64,000 bases of DNA from Thermoleptolyngbya sichuanensis A183 (lineage in GTDB: Bacteria; Cyanobacteriota; Cyanobacteriia; Elainellales; Elainellaceae): NCBI RefSeq assembly GCF_013177315.1, contig NZ_CP053661.1:5456001-5520000 (forward strand), written 5' to 3'. The notes beneath the pieces were generated by a model. The model was not told the origin of the DNA. It did not search any database and saw only the letters and a list, made by a program, of their open reading frames with translations. Shown here piece after piece: positions 55,086 to 62,980 of this stretch. A program made the position numbers and the translations under genes. Each line of letters starts with the position of its first letter. Position 1 is the first letter of the stretch.

Positions 55086-56501
55086 CTAATCCATCGCCAA
55101 CTCAGAAGAGGTCGGAGCCTGGGATATGCCATTGCCCCCAACCCCCTTAGTAATGTTGGAAATCAGCGTCATGGTGGGATATTCGGGATAGCCTTCAATG
55201 CCCAGATCGGCAATGTCTAGACCCATCACCTCTTCTTCCCGCGACACCCGCAACAGGTTAAACCGCTTCAGCAGCCAGCTTACGCCGTAGCCTGGGATAA
55301 AGCCCAGCAGCACCACAGACACCAGCGCTCCGATCAGTTGTCCAACAAAATTAATGGGCGGAATGTCGGCTCCTTGGGGATAGCCCGCCGCAAAGATGCC
55401 CGTCAGCACCGCTCCCAGCAGCCCGCAAACGCCGTGAACCCCGACTGCGCCCACGGCATCGTCGATGCCTGCCTTCTCGATTGCCACAATTACCTTGGGC
55501 ATCAGAAATGCGCCCGCGAAAGCCAGCACAATCACCAGCGCCGGGTGGTACAGATCCAGCCCTGCACCCACGGTAATGATGCCTGCCAGTCCGCCGGAGA
55601 TCGTGAAGAAAGGCTCACTCTTAGAGGAAATGTAGGCTCCCACCAGTCCTGCGGCCAGCGCCAAGGTAGTGTTCACGCCGATCGAGGCCAGCGTCATCGG
55701 CGTGCCGTAGATGGTCGTCTCGCCTGTGTATCCGGGCAAAAAGATGACGCAAGCCGCCAAAAATGCATAGAACCCCACAAAAATCAGCATCAGCCCGACC
55801 ATCGTCAGCGGCAGGTTGTGGGGCAAGATGGGGCGTGGGTTGCCCGCTTCGTCATACTTGCCGACCCGCGGCCCCAGGTTAATCAGCACGCCCAGAGCAA
55901 AGAAGCCCGAAATACCGTGGACGATCGCCGAGCAGCCGAAATCGTGATAGCCGAGGTTGGTCACAAACCAGCCGAAGGGGTTCCAGCCCCAGGCCGCCCC
56001 GACCACCCAGGTAAACGCGCCCAACACGACGGACAGCACCAGGTACGCGCCCACCTTGACCCGCTCGATCAGCGCTCCTGACAAGATGGAGGCTGTGGTC
56101 ATGGCGAATAGCGCAAAAGCAAAGAAGAAGACCCCTGTCAGATGGTCTCCAGTGTTGGGAGCTAGGGCTGGTGACCAGGGGTAGGACGCTTCGACCAGTT
56201 CCATTGCGGACTGGATCGTTTCGCTTTGCTCAGGGTTTGTCCAGGGGCCGAGAATGCCGCCCGTCACGGGGAACAATGGGAAGGCGTTATACACCCACCA
56301 GCCAAAGAAGAAAAAGGCAAGCCCAACGCTGGCAAGCGTCAGCAGGTTTTTGACCATCGTGGCCAGGACGTTTTTGGTGCGCGATGCGCCGCCCTCGTAG
56401 GCGAGGAATCCGGCGTGGATCAGCAGCATAAACACAGATGCCCAGTAGTAAAACGTCTCTGAGGCAAATGTTCCGAGGAATTCTTGTGCTTCGGGTGACA
56501 T
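55086..56501 (-). CDS. amt: Ammonium transporter
   Basis: 471 residues with 11 membrane helices expected of Amt/MEP/Rh proteins. The conserved AWGWNPFGWFVTNLGYHDFGCSAIVHGISGFFALGVLINLGPRVGKY block includes one of the paired pore histidines, and AVGAVGVHGVCGLLGAVLTGIFA the second. The tail MGLDIADLGIEGYPEYPTM is cytoplasmic. It takes up ammonium across the plasma membrane and is usually under NtcA. No GTA-N8-TAC site was found by eye in the 276 bp upstream. Confidence 0.97.
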   Translation of the reverse strand: MSPEAQEFLGTFASETFYYWASVFMLLIHAGFLAYEGGASRTKNVLATMVKNLLTLASVGLAFFFFGWWVYNAFPLFPVTGGILGPWTNPEQSETIQSAMELVEASYPWSPALAPNTGDHLTGVFFFAFALFAMTTASILSGALIERVKVGAYLVLSVVLGAFTWVVGAAWGWNPFGWFVTNLGYHDFGCSAIVHGISGFFALGVLINLGPRVGKYDEAGNPRPILPHNLPLTMVGLMLIFVGFYAFLAACVIFLPGYTGETTIYGTPMTLASIGVNTTLALAAGLVGAYISSKSEPFFTISGGLAGIITVGAGLDLYHPALVIVLAFAGAFLMPKVIVAIEKAGIDDAVGAVGVHGVCGLLGAVLTGIFAAGYPQGADIPPINFVGQLIGALVSVVLLGFIPGYGVSWLLKRFNLLRVSREEEVMGLDIADLGIEGYPEYPTMTLISNITKGVGGNGISQAPTSSELAMD

Positions 56502-56777
56502 GGGTTAGGAGGTGGAGTTACGAGTCAACGGCAGGCTATTGAAAATGAAAATAGCTCGCAATGAAAGAAATATAACTAGCAACAGCAATTGGTGAAGATT
56601 AGCCAGAGGAACCGGAGGCTTGTGAGGAGGCAGGAAAAGACTCAGCAAGATTCAGGGCTGCTCTTGTTAAACACCTGCGCGGGCTGATGACGATGACACA
56701 CAGCCGACGATACAGGGGTCAGCATCCTGATATGAAGCGAATATTAAAGTCAGCCTGTTTTGACAAATGTATTGCAG

Positions 56778-57653
56778 TTAACCATCCGTAACTGGGTTCT
56801 GGAAGATGACCGCAAGGGCGATCGCCGTTCCTAGCACCAGCAGCAGTCCCAGCGCCCCGGCCAGCGGTTTGCCATCCAGCCCCGTGATCCAGGCAGGAAC
56901 TCGTCCGGTCGGTTCTAGAGCGCCTAGAATCTCCAGGCTGGCGATCGCCATGATCCAGCCTGCATGTAGCCCCCACGCCAGTCCCAGGTTGCCTCCAGCG
57001 ACCCAGCAGGCTCCGCTGAGGACGAGCCCCATGACCAGCAGCCCAGGCAGTTGCGGCACGGTTGCCCGTCCGTCCCAAACGAGATGCAGCAGGGCAAACA
57101 GCAGGTTGGCGATCGCCACAGCCGCCAGCGGTTCCAGATCAAAGCCCAGCACCAGCGGCAAAAATCCTCGAAAGACCAGTTCCTCCACCAGCCCCACGGC
57201 CAGCCCCAGCAGCGCCACGGCAATTAGAGATCGGCTGGCGCTGCGGCTCAGCGGCTTGGTTTGCCAGCAGCCCCAGCCCGTCACCACCTGCACCCCCAGC
57301 CATAGTCCAACTCCTGCGATCGCCACCAATAACCCCAGTCCTAGCCCTTGCCACAATGGTTCGCTCCAGGCCAGACCATAGATGCCGAAGCCGCTGCGGG
57401 TCGAAAGTCGAGGACTTACCTGCCCAACGGCCCACAGCGCTGCCGGAGCCAGCAGGTATAGCCCCAGCAGCAGCGGAATTTTTTGGGCGGGTGCAATCGG
57501 TTTACCGGGCCACCACTGGAGGGCGATCGCCATCGGCAGCAAAATCGGCAGCCCCAATCCTATCCACACTGCAAAAAAGAGCGCCGCCTCACCAAAGTTC
57601 AGCAGCGCCAACAGTTCGACATCAAATTTGAGATCAAAAAACATAAGCAGCAC
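56778..57653 (-). CDS. CPBP-family intramembrane glutamic protease
   Basis: 291 residues with about eight membrane helices. The CPBP motifs are EELVFRGFLPL (motif 1, Glu-Glu and Arg) and a later His-bearing LFALLHLVWDG (motif 2). The family includes prenyl-protease and bacteriocin-immunity relatives. The GTG start at 57653 shares one base with the stop codon of the cyAbrB gene; an ATG three codons on (57644) is an alternative. The close overlap implies co-transcription with cyAbrB. Confidence 0.88.
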   Translation of the reverse strand: MLLMFFDLKFDVELLALLNFGEAALFFAVWIGLGLPILLPMAIALQWWPGKPIAPAQKIPLLLGLYLLAPAALWAVGQVSPRLSTRSGFGIYGLAWSEPLWQGLGLGLLVAIAGVGLWLGVQVVTGWGCWQTKPLSRSASRSLIAVALLGLAVGLVEELVFRGFLPLVLGFDLEPLAAVAIANLLFALLHLVWDGRATVPQLPGLLVMGLVLSGACWVAGGNLGLAWGLHAGWIMAIASLEILGALEPTGRVPAWITGLDGKPLAGALGLLLVLGTAIALAVIFQNPVTDG

Positions 57654-58051
57654 TATTCTTCATCCGAGTCTTCGCCGTCCTTGTCGCGGTCGATTTGAAT
57701 GAGATGAATGTGCTTGTAACCCAGCTTAATTTCAAACTCATCACCGGGCTTCAGACCCATTTTGTCGGTGTAAGTGGAACCGATGACAATCTGTCCATTT
57801 TTGTGGACACTGACGCGATAGGTCGGCTCCCGCCCGCGCCCGTCTCGATCTGATCCGGTTTCTAGGGAAATTCCTCGAGCTGCCAGCAGAGCCTCATAAA
57901 AAGCCGCCATGTTGACACGAGTTTGCTGATTTTTGCCGACGGTCTGATAGCCGCACTGAATAGCTTTTTCTCGCGCCTTGAGATGCGAAATTTCTTTTAG
58001 CTTCTGAAGCAGCGCCTTTCCAGTCAATGGAGATGTCGCGATTTCTGTCAT
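57653..58051 (-). CDS. cyAbrB-type transcriptional regulator
   Basis: 132 residues from the ATG at 58051: MTEIATSPLTGKALLQKLKEISHLKAREKAIQCGYQTVGKNQQTRVNMAAFYEALLAARG, the N-terminal region special to cyanobacterial AbrB proteins. The C-terminal AbrB-like domain has GREPTYRVSVHKNGQIVIGSTYTDKMGLKPGDEFEIKLGYKHIHLIQID. cyAbrB proteins influence carbon and nitrogen genes broadly. Which of the two common paralogues this is was not settled. The upstream frame to 58105 has no similarity. It is translationally joined to the CPBP gene. Confidence 0.93.
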   Translation of the reverse strand: MTEIATSPLTGKALLQKLKEISHLKAREKAIQCGYQTVGKNQQTRVNMAAFYEALLAARGISLETGSDRDGRGREPTYRVSVHKNGQIVIGSTYTDKMGLKPGDEFEIKLGYKHIHLIQIDRDKDGEDSDEE

Positions 58052-58632
58052 TGCGTTTAGAGCATCCTCTATTCCAAGACGACTATGTTCAAAAACGGCT
58101 CGCACATGAGATGGACTTAAACCTGCCGTGGGCGATCGCCCTTGAGAAATTTTGTGGAGACGCTTTGTTTAGAGTGGGTTTAGAGTGGCGCAGATCTGAA
58201 ATTTTGAACCCAGGCCAACGCACCCCAACCAACCAAAACGCTCTAGGAAAGATCTGGCGGTAGAGAGGTTTTCAAGCACAGATTGAAAGGGACTCCGTAT
58301 CAGGCTTGAAAGCTCTCAATGGCGTTGTAGCTAGAGCCAGACGCACTTTGCTTGACGACATTTTCACAAGCTTGACCACCAAAGCATTGAGGATACAAGC
58401 TATCCTGTGTACCATCCAGAACCCAGAAGATTCAGCCTGATAGAGATCGAGCAATTTCCTTGATCGCTGGAGAAGACTGAACCTATCTTGACCTGCATCC
58501 TAAGGGCTGATCTCATCAAACTACTCTGGGCAACGAGCTCCTGAGAATTACCTGAGAACTATCTGCTCAGAGCCATTAATTTAGGATTACGACACTCGAT
58601 CTAGCCTCCCAACGCTTCAGACCAAACCAAAC

Positions 58633-58770
58633 ATGAAAAACATCAAAACAAAATGGGAGCTTGGCTTGAGCTACATATCCCAAATTATAGCCTTAAGCTT
58701 TACCCAATTTAAAGCATTAATAAAAGGTCAAGGTTTTATAAAAAATTCCGGGACTGCTTTACGAGCTTAG
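58633..58770 (+). CDS. Small ORF, 45 residues, uncertain
   Basis: MKNIKTKWELGLSYISQIIA and on, ending in TAG. A Lys-rich start is followed by a hydrophobic stretch and a second basic part. No good ribosome-binding site is present. Support is its partial likeness to the small ORF at 59023: both have K-x-K then (W/Y)ELG(L/W). Function unknown and it may be chance. Confidence 0.3.
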   Translation: MKNIKTKWELGLSYISQIIALSFTQFKALIKGQGFIKNSGTALRA

Positions 58771-59022
58771 AACCAGATTGATATAGGCAGAACTCTCAGT
58801 TTTTCAATTTACTAGAATTTTGGATTGAGGTAAAGTGCAGCTTGCCTTGTGAACTAAATCTCGTGATCTAGCATTGCTCAATCATTGCCCAATCAACCCA
58901 AACAATGCGGAATTCACCTGTGAATGCCGTCGAATCCCTGGAAATCAAGAAATATTGGAAAGTCCTTATGCTGATCAAAGACTGCTGGCATTGACGAGAT
59001 AGCCTATTTGCAGGATTGACAA

Positions 59023-59145
59023 ATGATGAAGACTAAGAAAACACCAAGTAAATATGAACTAGGTTGGGCGAGTATCTGGGCGATCGCCCGGATTAGGTCG
59101 CAATTTTTCTACAAGTATTACCTACCCTCCTCAGCAGCAGAGTGA
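59023..59145 (+). CDS. Small ORF, 40 residues, uncertain
   Basis: MMKTKKTPSKYELGWASIWA and on, ending in TGA, with CAGGA 8-12 bp upstream as a possible ribosome-binding site. The sequence is basic, then aromatic and hydrophobic. It shares the (W/Y)ELG pattern with the ORF at 58633. A HIP1-related site lies inside. Function unknown. Confidence 0.35.
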   Translation: MMKTKKTPSKYELGWASIWAIARIRSQFFYKYYLPSSAAE

Positions 59146-59668
59146 TTCCCCAACGTGGCATTTGAACCTGTCCCTAAGTTTCATCAACCTAGCAGCGGAT
59201 CGGTTTAATAATTGGTATCCCTGAGTGCTGAAAGCAGGGGAAATTAGGCGATCGTCTGTATTTTCTGCCTGCATTCTTGACCCGTTGGTGTAGTGCTGTC
59301 CCCCTTTGCCCTCGGCGGTTGATTGAGATGCATTCATAGAGCAGGTGGGTATTGAGCAGGGATTGGAGTAAACCTGAGGCAGACCTTAAGTCCGGCTTTA
59401 GCTCAGTCACGATCTCTCGTTCCAGACTAGGATAGTGGCAGGAGAACTAAGACACGTTCTCTAAATTTCTGAGCAGGATAGCCCGTAGGCAAAACGCTCC
59501 CGTTGGTTCCTTCTGCATCCCTGCAATTACATGCCTGAAAGTATCGAACTGCTGCCGTTGGCACCTTTCGTTCGCAACTCCTTCGCTACTCCATGTCGTT
59601 TGGTAATTTCTGGTAATTTCTAGGATTTGACTGACGCTATTTCCCCGCTTACTCGCAACTCACAGCCC

Positions 59669-60763
59669 ATGCGCGTTCAATTCAAAATTCTGCGACAAAA
59701 CGAAAACTCGGCTCCCTACAGTGCCACCTACGAGCTAGAGGTAGACCCCGGCAATACGATTCTTGACTGCCTGAACCGCATTAAGTGGGAACAGGATGGA
59801 GGGCTTGCCTTCCGCAAAAACTGTCGAAATACGATCTGTGGCAGTTGCTCGATGCGAATCAACGGACGCTCGGCCCTGGCCTGCAAGGAGAGTGTCGGCG
59901 GCGAGATAGCTCGGCTGCAAGCAATTGCGGCTATGGGCGATTCCCACAGGGATCGCTTCGCCAATCGCCCTGCTGAGCAAAAGGGTCATGAAAACCAGGC
60001 AACGGCAGCGCCAGAGGACATCCCTACGTTTCACATTGCGCCGATGGGCAATATGCCTGTGATTAAGGATCTCGTTGTGGATATGCGGGGCTTTTGGGAC
60101 GGGCTGGAGGCGGTCGATCCCTATGTCAGCACGGCGGGACGGCAGGTTCCTGAACGCGAGTTTTTGCAAACGCCAGAGGAGCGCGATCGCCTCAATCAAA
60201 CAGGAAATTGCATTCTCTGTGGCGCGTGCTATTCCGAGTGTAATGCCCGCGAGGTCAACCCAGACTTTGTAGGGCCCCACGCCCTAGCCAAGGCCTATCG
60301 CATGGTGGCCGACTCTCGCGATGCCCAAACCGAAGCCCGGCTAGAGGACTACAACCAGCCCGAATCTGGCGTGTGGGCCTGCACCCGCTGCTATTACTGC
60401 AATTCCGTCTGCCCGATGGAGGTTGCGCCGCTGGATCAGATCAGCAAGATTAAGCAGGAAATTCTCGATCGAAAGGATGCGAGCGCCAGCCGATCGGTGC
60501 GCCATCGCAAGGTGCTTGTGGATTTGGTGAAACAGGGCGGCTGGATTGATGAACGACGCTTTGGACTGGAGGTAGTCGGCAACTCGTTCCGCGATCTGCA
60601 AGGGCTGGCCAGCCTTGGCCCGCTGGGGCTGCGGATGCTGGTGCGGGGCAAATTGCCGCTGCGGTTCGAGCCGTCGGAGGGTGCGGGCGAAGTGCGATCG
60701 CTCATCGAAGCAGTTCAGGCTATCGAATCCGCCTCTACACCCAGTCGCTCGCCTCAGAGTTAG
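59669..60763 (+). CDS. sdhB: Succinate dehydrogenase/fumarate reductase iron-sulfur subunit
   Basis: 364 residues from the ATG at 59669; a TTG at 59627 is the other option. It carries electrons from the flavoprotein to quinone. The [2Fe-2S] ligands are in CRNTICGSCSMRINGRSALAC. The [4Fe-4S] and [3Fe-4S] ligands are in CILCGACYSEC and CTRCYYCNSVCPMEV. An insert of about 27 residues (GDSHRDRFANRPAEQKGHEN and on) separates the ferredoxin domain from PTFHIAPMGNMPVIKDLVVDMRGFW, and its DNA begins with an inverted repeat (59935-59970). The C-terminus is also longer than in proteobacterial SdhB. Confidence 0.95.
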   Translation: MRVQFKILRQNENSAPYSATYELEVDPGNTILDCLNRIKWEQDGGLAFRKNCRNTICGSCSMRINGRSALACKESVGGEIARLQAIAAMGDSHRDRFANRPAEQKGHENQATAAPEDIPTFHIAPMGNMPVIKDLVVDMRGFWDGLEAVDPYVSTAGRQVPEREFLQTPEERDRLNQTGNCILCGACYSECNAREVNPDFVGPHALAKAYRMVADSRDAQTEARLEDYNQPESGVWACTRCYYCNSVCPMEVAPLDQISKIKQEILDRKDASASRSVRHRKVLVDLVKQGGWIDERRFGLEVVGNSFRDLQGLASLGPLGLRMLVRGKLPLRFEPSEGAGEVRSLIEAVQAIESASTPSRSPQS

Positions 60764-60769
60764 GCCTGT

Positions 60770-60829
60770 CTGAATCCAAGCCTGAATCCAAGCCTGCCAC
60801 TCGTTCTATTCTTGAACTATTCTTGAACC
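60770..60829. repeat. Two short tandem duplications after sdhB
   Basis: ctgaatccaagc twice (60770-60793) and attcttgaac(t/c) twice (60808-60829), just before MITE A copy 3. Confidence 0.8.
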
Positions 60830-60832
60830 GTT

Positions 60833-60924
60833 TAGGACTCACGCAGTTGGGCGGCTTCTCGTGGGCTGCGACCTGGAGAAATCGTCCAAAACCCAGAAAA
60901 CTTATCGCAAGTGCGTAAGTCCTG
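60833..60924. mobile_element. 92-bp miniature inverted-repeat element, family A copy 3
   Basis: Ends TAGGACTCACGCA (60833-60845) and TGCGTAAGTCCTG (60912-60924). It aligns over its full length with copies at 7341 and 10313. The inner palindrome is partly decayed (GGGCGGCTTCTC against GAGAAATCGTCC). Confidence 0.82.
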
Positions 60925-60937
60925 CCGTTTTTTGAAC

Positions 60938-61057
60938 TAAGTAGATAGACCAGATTAAAAAACAGATCCTGAACCCTGCGCCGCCCGCTGCGCGGGCAGC
61001 GCAGGGTCTTTGGGTTTTATATTTATTAATGTCCATTTATTAATGTCCACCTACTTA
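60938..61057. mobile_element. 120-bp miniature element, family B copy 2
   Basis: Ends TAAGTAGATAGAC and GTCCACCTACTTA, nearly identical to copy 1 at 42893 through the central GC palindrome. The right part has tttattaatgtcca duplicated, a different 14-bp duplication from copy 1. It ends 33 bp before the HLIP start codon. Confidence 0.87.
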
Positions 61058-61089
61058 TTTCTTTTGCTTTCTTGTGCTTTGAATTCGCT

Positions 61090-61278
61090 ATGACAACTGA
61101 AACCCCCAAGCCCAATCCACCCGCACTCGACCCAGTGCCGCAGCCAGAGCCAGCGTTTGGCTGGACGCGCTATGCCGAGCAGATCAACGGCCGCTTTGCC
61201 ATGATTGGCTTTGTGGCGCTGCTGCTGCTGGAGCTATTTACTCGGCAAGACTTTTTTACGTGGATTGGGCTGCGCTGA
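61090..61278 (+). CDS. High-light-inducible protein (HLIP), one-helix chlorophyll-binding family
   Basis: 62 residues from the ATG at 61090. A Pro-rich N-terminus precedes FGWTRYAEQINGRFAMIGFVALLLLELFTRQDFF, the single membrane helix with the E-x-x-N-x-R chlorophyll-binding motif. HLIPs bind chlorophyll and carotenoid, and protect photosystem assembly under high light. The promoter region is unusually short, because MITE B copy 2 ends 33 bp upstream. Confidence 0.95.
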   Translation: MTTETPKPNPPALDPVPQPEPAFGWTRYAEQINGRFAMIGFVALLLLELFTRQDFFTWIGLR

Positions 61279-61294
61279 TCCCTGGGGCAAATCC

Positions 61295-62743
61295 TTAGCG
61301 AACCGTCAGCACGTAGCGTCCCTGCCCGTTGCGATCGTAAGCATTGGCAATGATGCGATAGGTGCCTGTGCGCGGCAGCGTTACCGTCAGGCGAGAGTTT
61401 GTGCTGCTGGGAGATTCGTCATCGTTTTGCCCGACGACTCGGCCGTTGGCATCTAGCAGGATCAGGTACGTGTCAAACTCAATGCTCTCCATCGTGATAG
61501 TCACGGTTTGTCCGGCCTGTCCATCCAGCGCATACTCCTGATACAGGCTATTGTCTTCTGCCCAAACCAGCGAGTTGGGGCCCAGGGAACCCTCAACCCG
61601 GAGCAGGACACGGGTATTGGGACTGGGGGGCGTGGTGGCTGTGCCTGAGCCAGCGCTGGTAATCGCACTGAGGCGATAGCGACCCGTTTCCCCGGCTTCA
61701 AAGGTGTTCGCCAGGATGGTGTATAGCCCCGTTTCCGGCAGGACAGCGGTTAACCGGGCGTTGCGATCGCCCCCGCTGTCATTATCTTGAGCCAGGTCGC
61801 TGCCATCAGGGCGCAGCAAAATCAAATACGGATTCACCTCGCGGCTCGTCATTTCAATCGTCACTTCCTGCCCCGCCTGTCCTTGAAACGTGTAGGCGTT
61901 GAAGAAGCTGCTGTCGGAAGACAACACACCGCTGCTCGATGACAATACCCCCTGAACCGGAGCGCCATTCAGCGTAATCCGTCGGGCAGTTGGGCCGCCG
62001 CCCAGTTGGGGAGCCTGCTGCGCGGTGCGGGGGGCCCGGCCTTCCCGCACGGCCACCAAAAACGGCTGCACCCGATCCATCGAGATTGCGAATCCAATGC
62101 CCGTATTGCCCGATGTGCCTCGTGGCGAAAAAATTGCCGAGTTGACTCCAATCATTTGCCCCTGGCTGTTGAGCAAGGGCCCACCAGAGTTGCCAGGATT
62201 AATCGCGGCATCCGTCTGAATTAGTCCCCGATTGGTATCCAAACGGCTGACGATGCCCGTTGTAAAGGTGCCCTGAAACTGCCCGAAGGGGGTGCCAATC
62301 GCAAAGGCCCGCTGCCCGACTTCTACAGAGCCAGGAGTGGCCAGGGGAACCGTCGGCAAATTTTGCGCCCGCACGCGCACCGCCGCCAAATCCAGCCCGC
62401 CCTCTGCAAACGCAATAACTTCGCCATCGAGCCGCCGCCCGTCTGCCAAAATCACGCGCACCTGCCGAGCATTGCTCACCACATGGGCATTTGTGAGAAT
62501 CAATCCGTCTGGGCTAATGATGCTGCCGCTGCCTGTGCCAGTTTGCGTCTGGATGGAGACGACCGCAGGGCTAGCCTGTCGATAGACCCGGACGTTGACT
62601 TCTTCGATGTCTTGCGCCTGGGCAACCCCGCGAGTTCCCAATCTAGCAGGAGCAGGAACGATTACATCAGCCAGCAAGACGCTACCCAAGGTGCCGAAGG
62701 CGAGCAGACCAGAGGTGACTTGGCGCAACAAGAAATAGCTCAT
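61295..62743 (-). CDS. HtrA-like S1C serine protease with two PPC domains
   Basis: 482 residues. A signal or anchor (SGLLAFGTLGSVLLADVIVPAP) precedes a trypsin-like domain with His in LTNAHVVSNAR, Asp in GGLDLAAVRV and Ser in NPGNSGGPLLNSQGQMIGVNS. No PDZ domain follows. Instead two pre-peptidase C-terminal domains lie at about 275-360 and 385-480, each with YTFQGQAGQEVTIEM or YALDGQAGQTVTITM and a YLILL-DANG-like core. It is probably exported. Convergent with the HLIP gene, with 16 bp between. Confidence 0.93.
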   Translation of the reverse strand: MSYFLLRQVTSGLLAFGTLGSVLLADVIVPAPARLGTRGVAQAQDIEEVNVRVYRQASPAVVSIQTQTGTGSGSIISPDGLILTNAHVVSNARQVRVILADGRRLDGEVIAFAEGGLDLAAVRVRAQNLPTVPLATPGSVEVGQRAFAIGTPFGQFQGTFTTGIVSRLDTNRGLIQTDAAINPGNSGGPLLNSQGQMIGVNSAIFSPRGTSGNTGIGFAISMDRVQPFLVAVREGRAPRTAQQAPQLGGGPTARRITLNGAPVQGVLSSSSGVLSSDSSFFNAYTFQGQAGQEVTIEMTSREVNPYLILLRPDGSDLAQDNDSGGDRNARLTAVLPETGLYTILANTFEAGETGRYRLSAITSAGSGTATTPPSPNTRVLLRVEGSLGPNSLVWAEDNSLYQEYALDGQAGQTVTITMESIEFDTYLILLDANGRVVGQNDDESPSSTNSRLTVTLPRTGTYRIIANAYDRNGQGRYVLTVR

Positions 62744-62910
62744 GGTGAGGAGAGGAAATGCAGTGCAAAAGCAGACAAAGCAGACAGTGTTTTAAGCCGC
62801 TTCAAGCGGTGGTGAAGTCCATTCGGCGTGAAGACCGATGGCAGGAACCATCCAGGCTATCAGCGCGGTGCGTCGATGACGCTGCGTGATGGTGCAGATC
62901 TGAACAGGGG

Positions 62911-62968
62911 TCTGGCGACTCAAGATCTGGCGACTTAGAATTTGGCGACTCAGAATTTGGCGATCGCC
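62911..62968. repeat. 15-bp tandem repeat, nearly 4 units
   Basis: tctggcgactcaaga, tctggcgacttagaa, tttggcgactcagaa and a final tttggcgatcgcc that merges with a HIP1-like site. It lies just after the stop of the minus-strand lipoprotein gene. Confidence 0.85.
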
Positions 62969-62980
62969 CTTGCCAGGGTT

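Larger units (their letters stand above)
58052..59668. other. Long AT-richer intergenic region
   Basis: About 1.6 kb between cyAbrB and sdhB with no ordinary gene. It is clearly AT-richer than the rest and has few HIP1 sites. It holds two small ORFs with similar N-terminal halves (58633 and 59023), a doubled ggtaatttct near 59610-59630, and no recognised hairpin terminator. A region at about 59131-59410 has minus-strand frames that might be a decayed gene, not identified. Confidence 0.5.

Noticed and set aside
56502-56777. Search for an NtcA site GTA-N8-TAC upstream of amt.
   Set aside because: No match was found by eye in either strand of this gap.
58027-58263. 78-residue plus-strand frame at the start of the long gap.
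   Set aside because: It overlaps the start of cyAbrB on the opposite strand, lacks family likeness and includes a HIP1 site.
59131-59410. Minus-strand frames (68 and 73 residues) with LLNRSAARLMKLRDRFK, considered as a transposase remnant.
   Set aside because: No DDE motif or inverted repeats are visible, and I could not tie it to a family.
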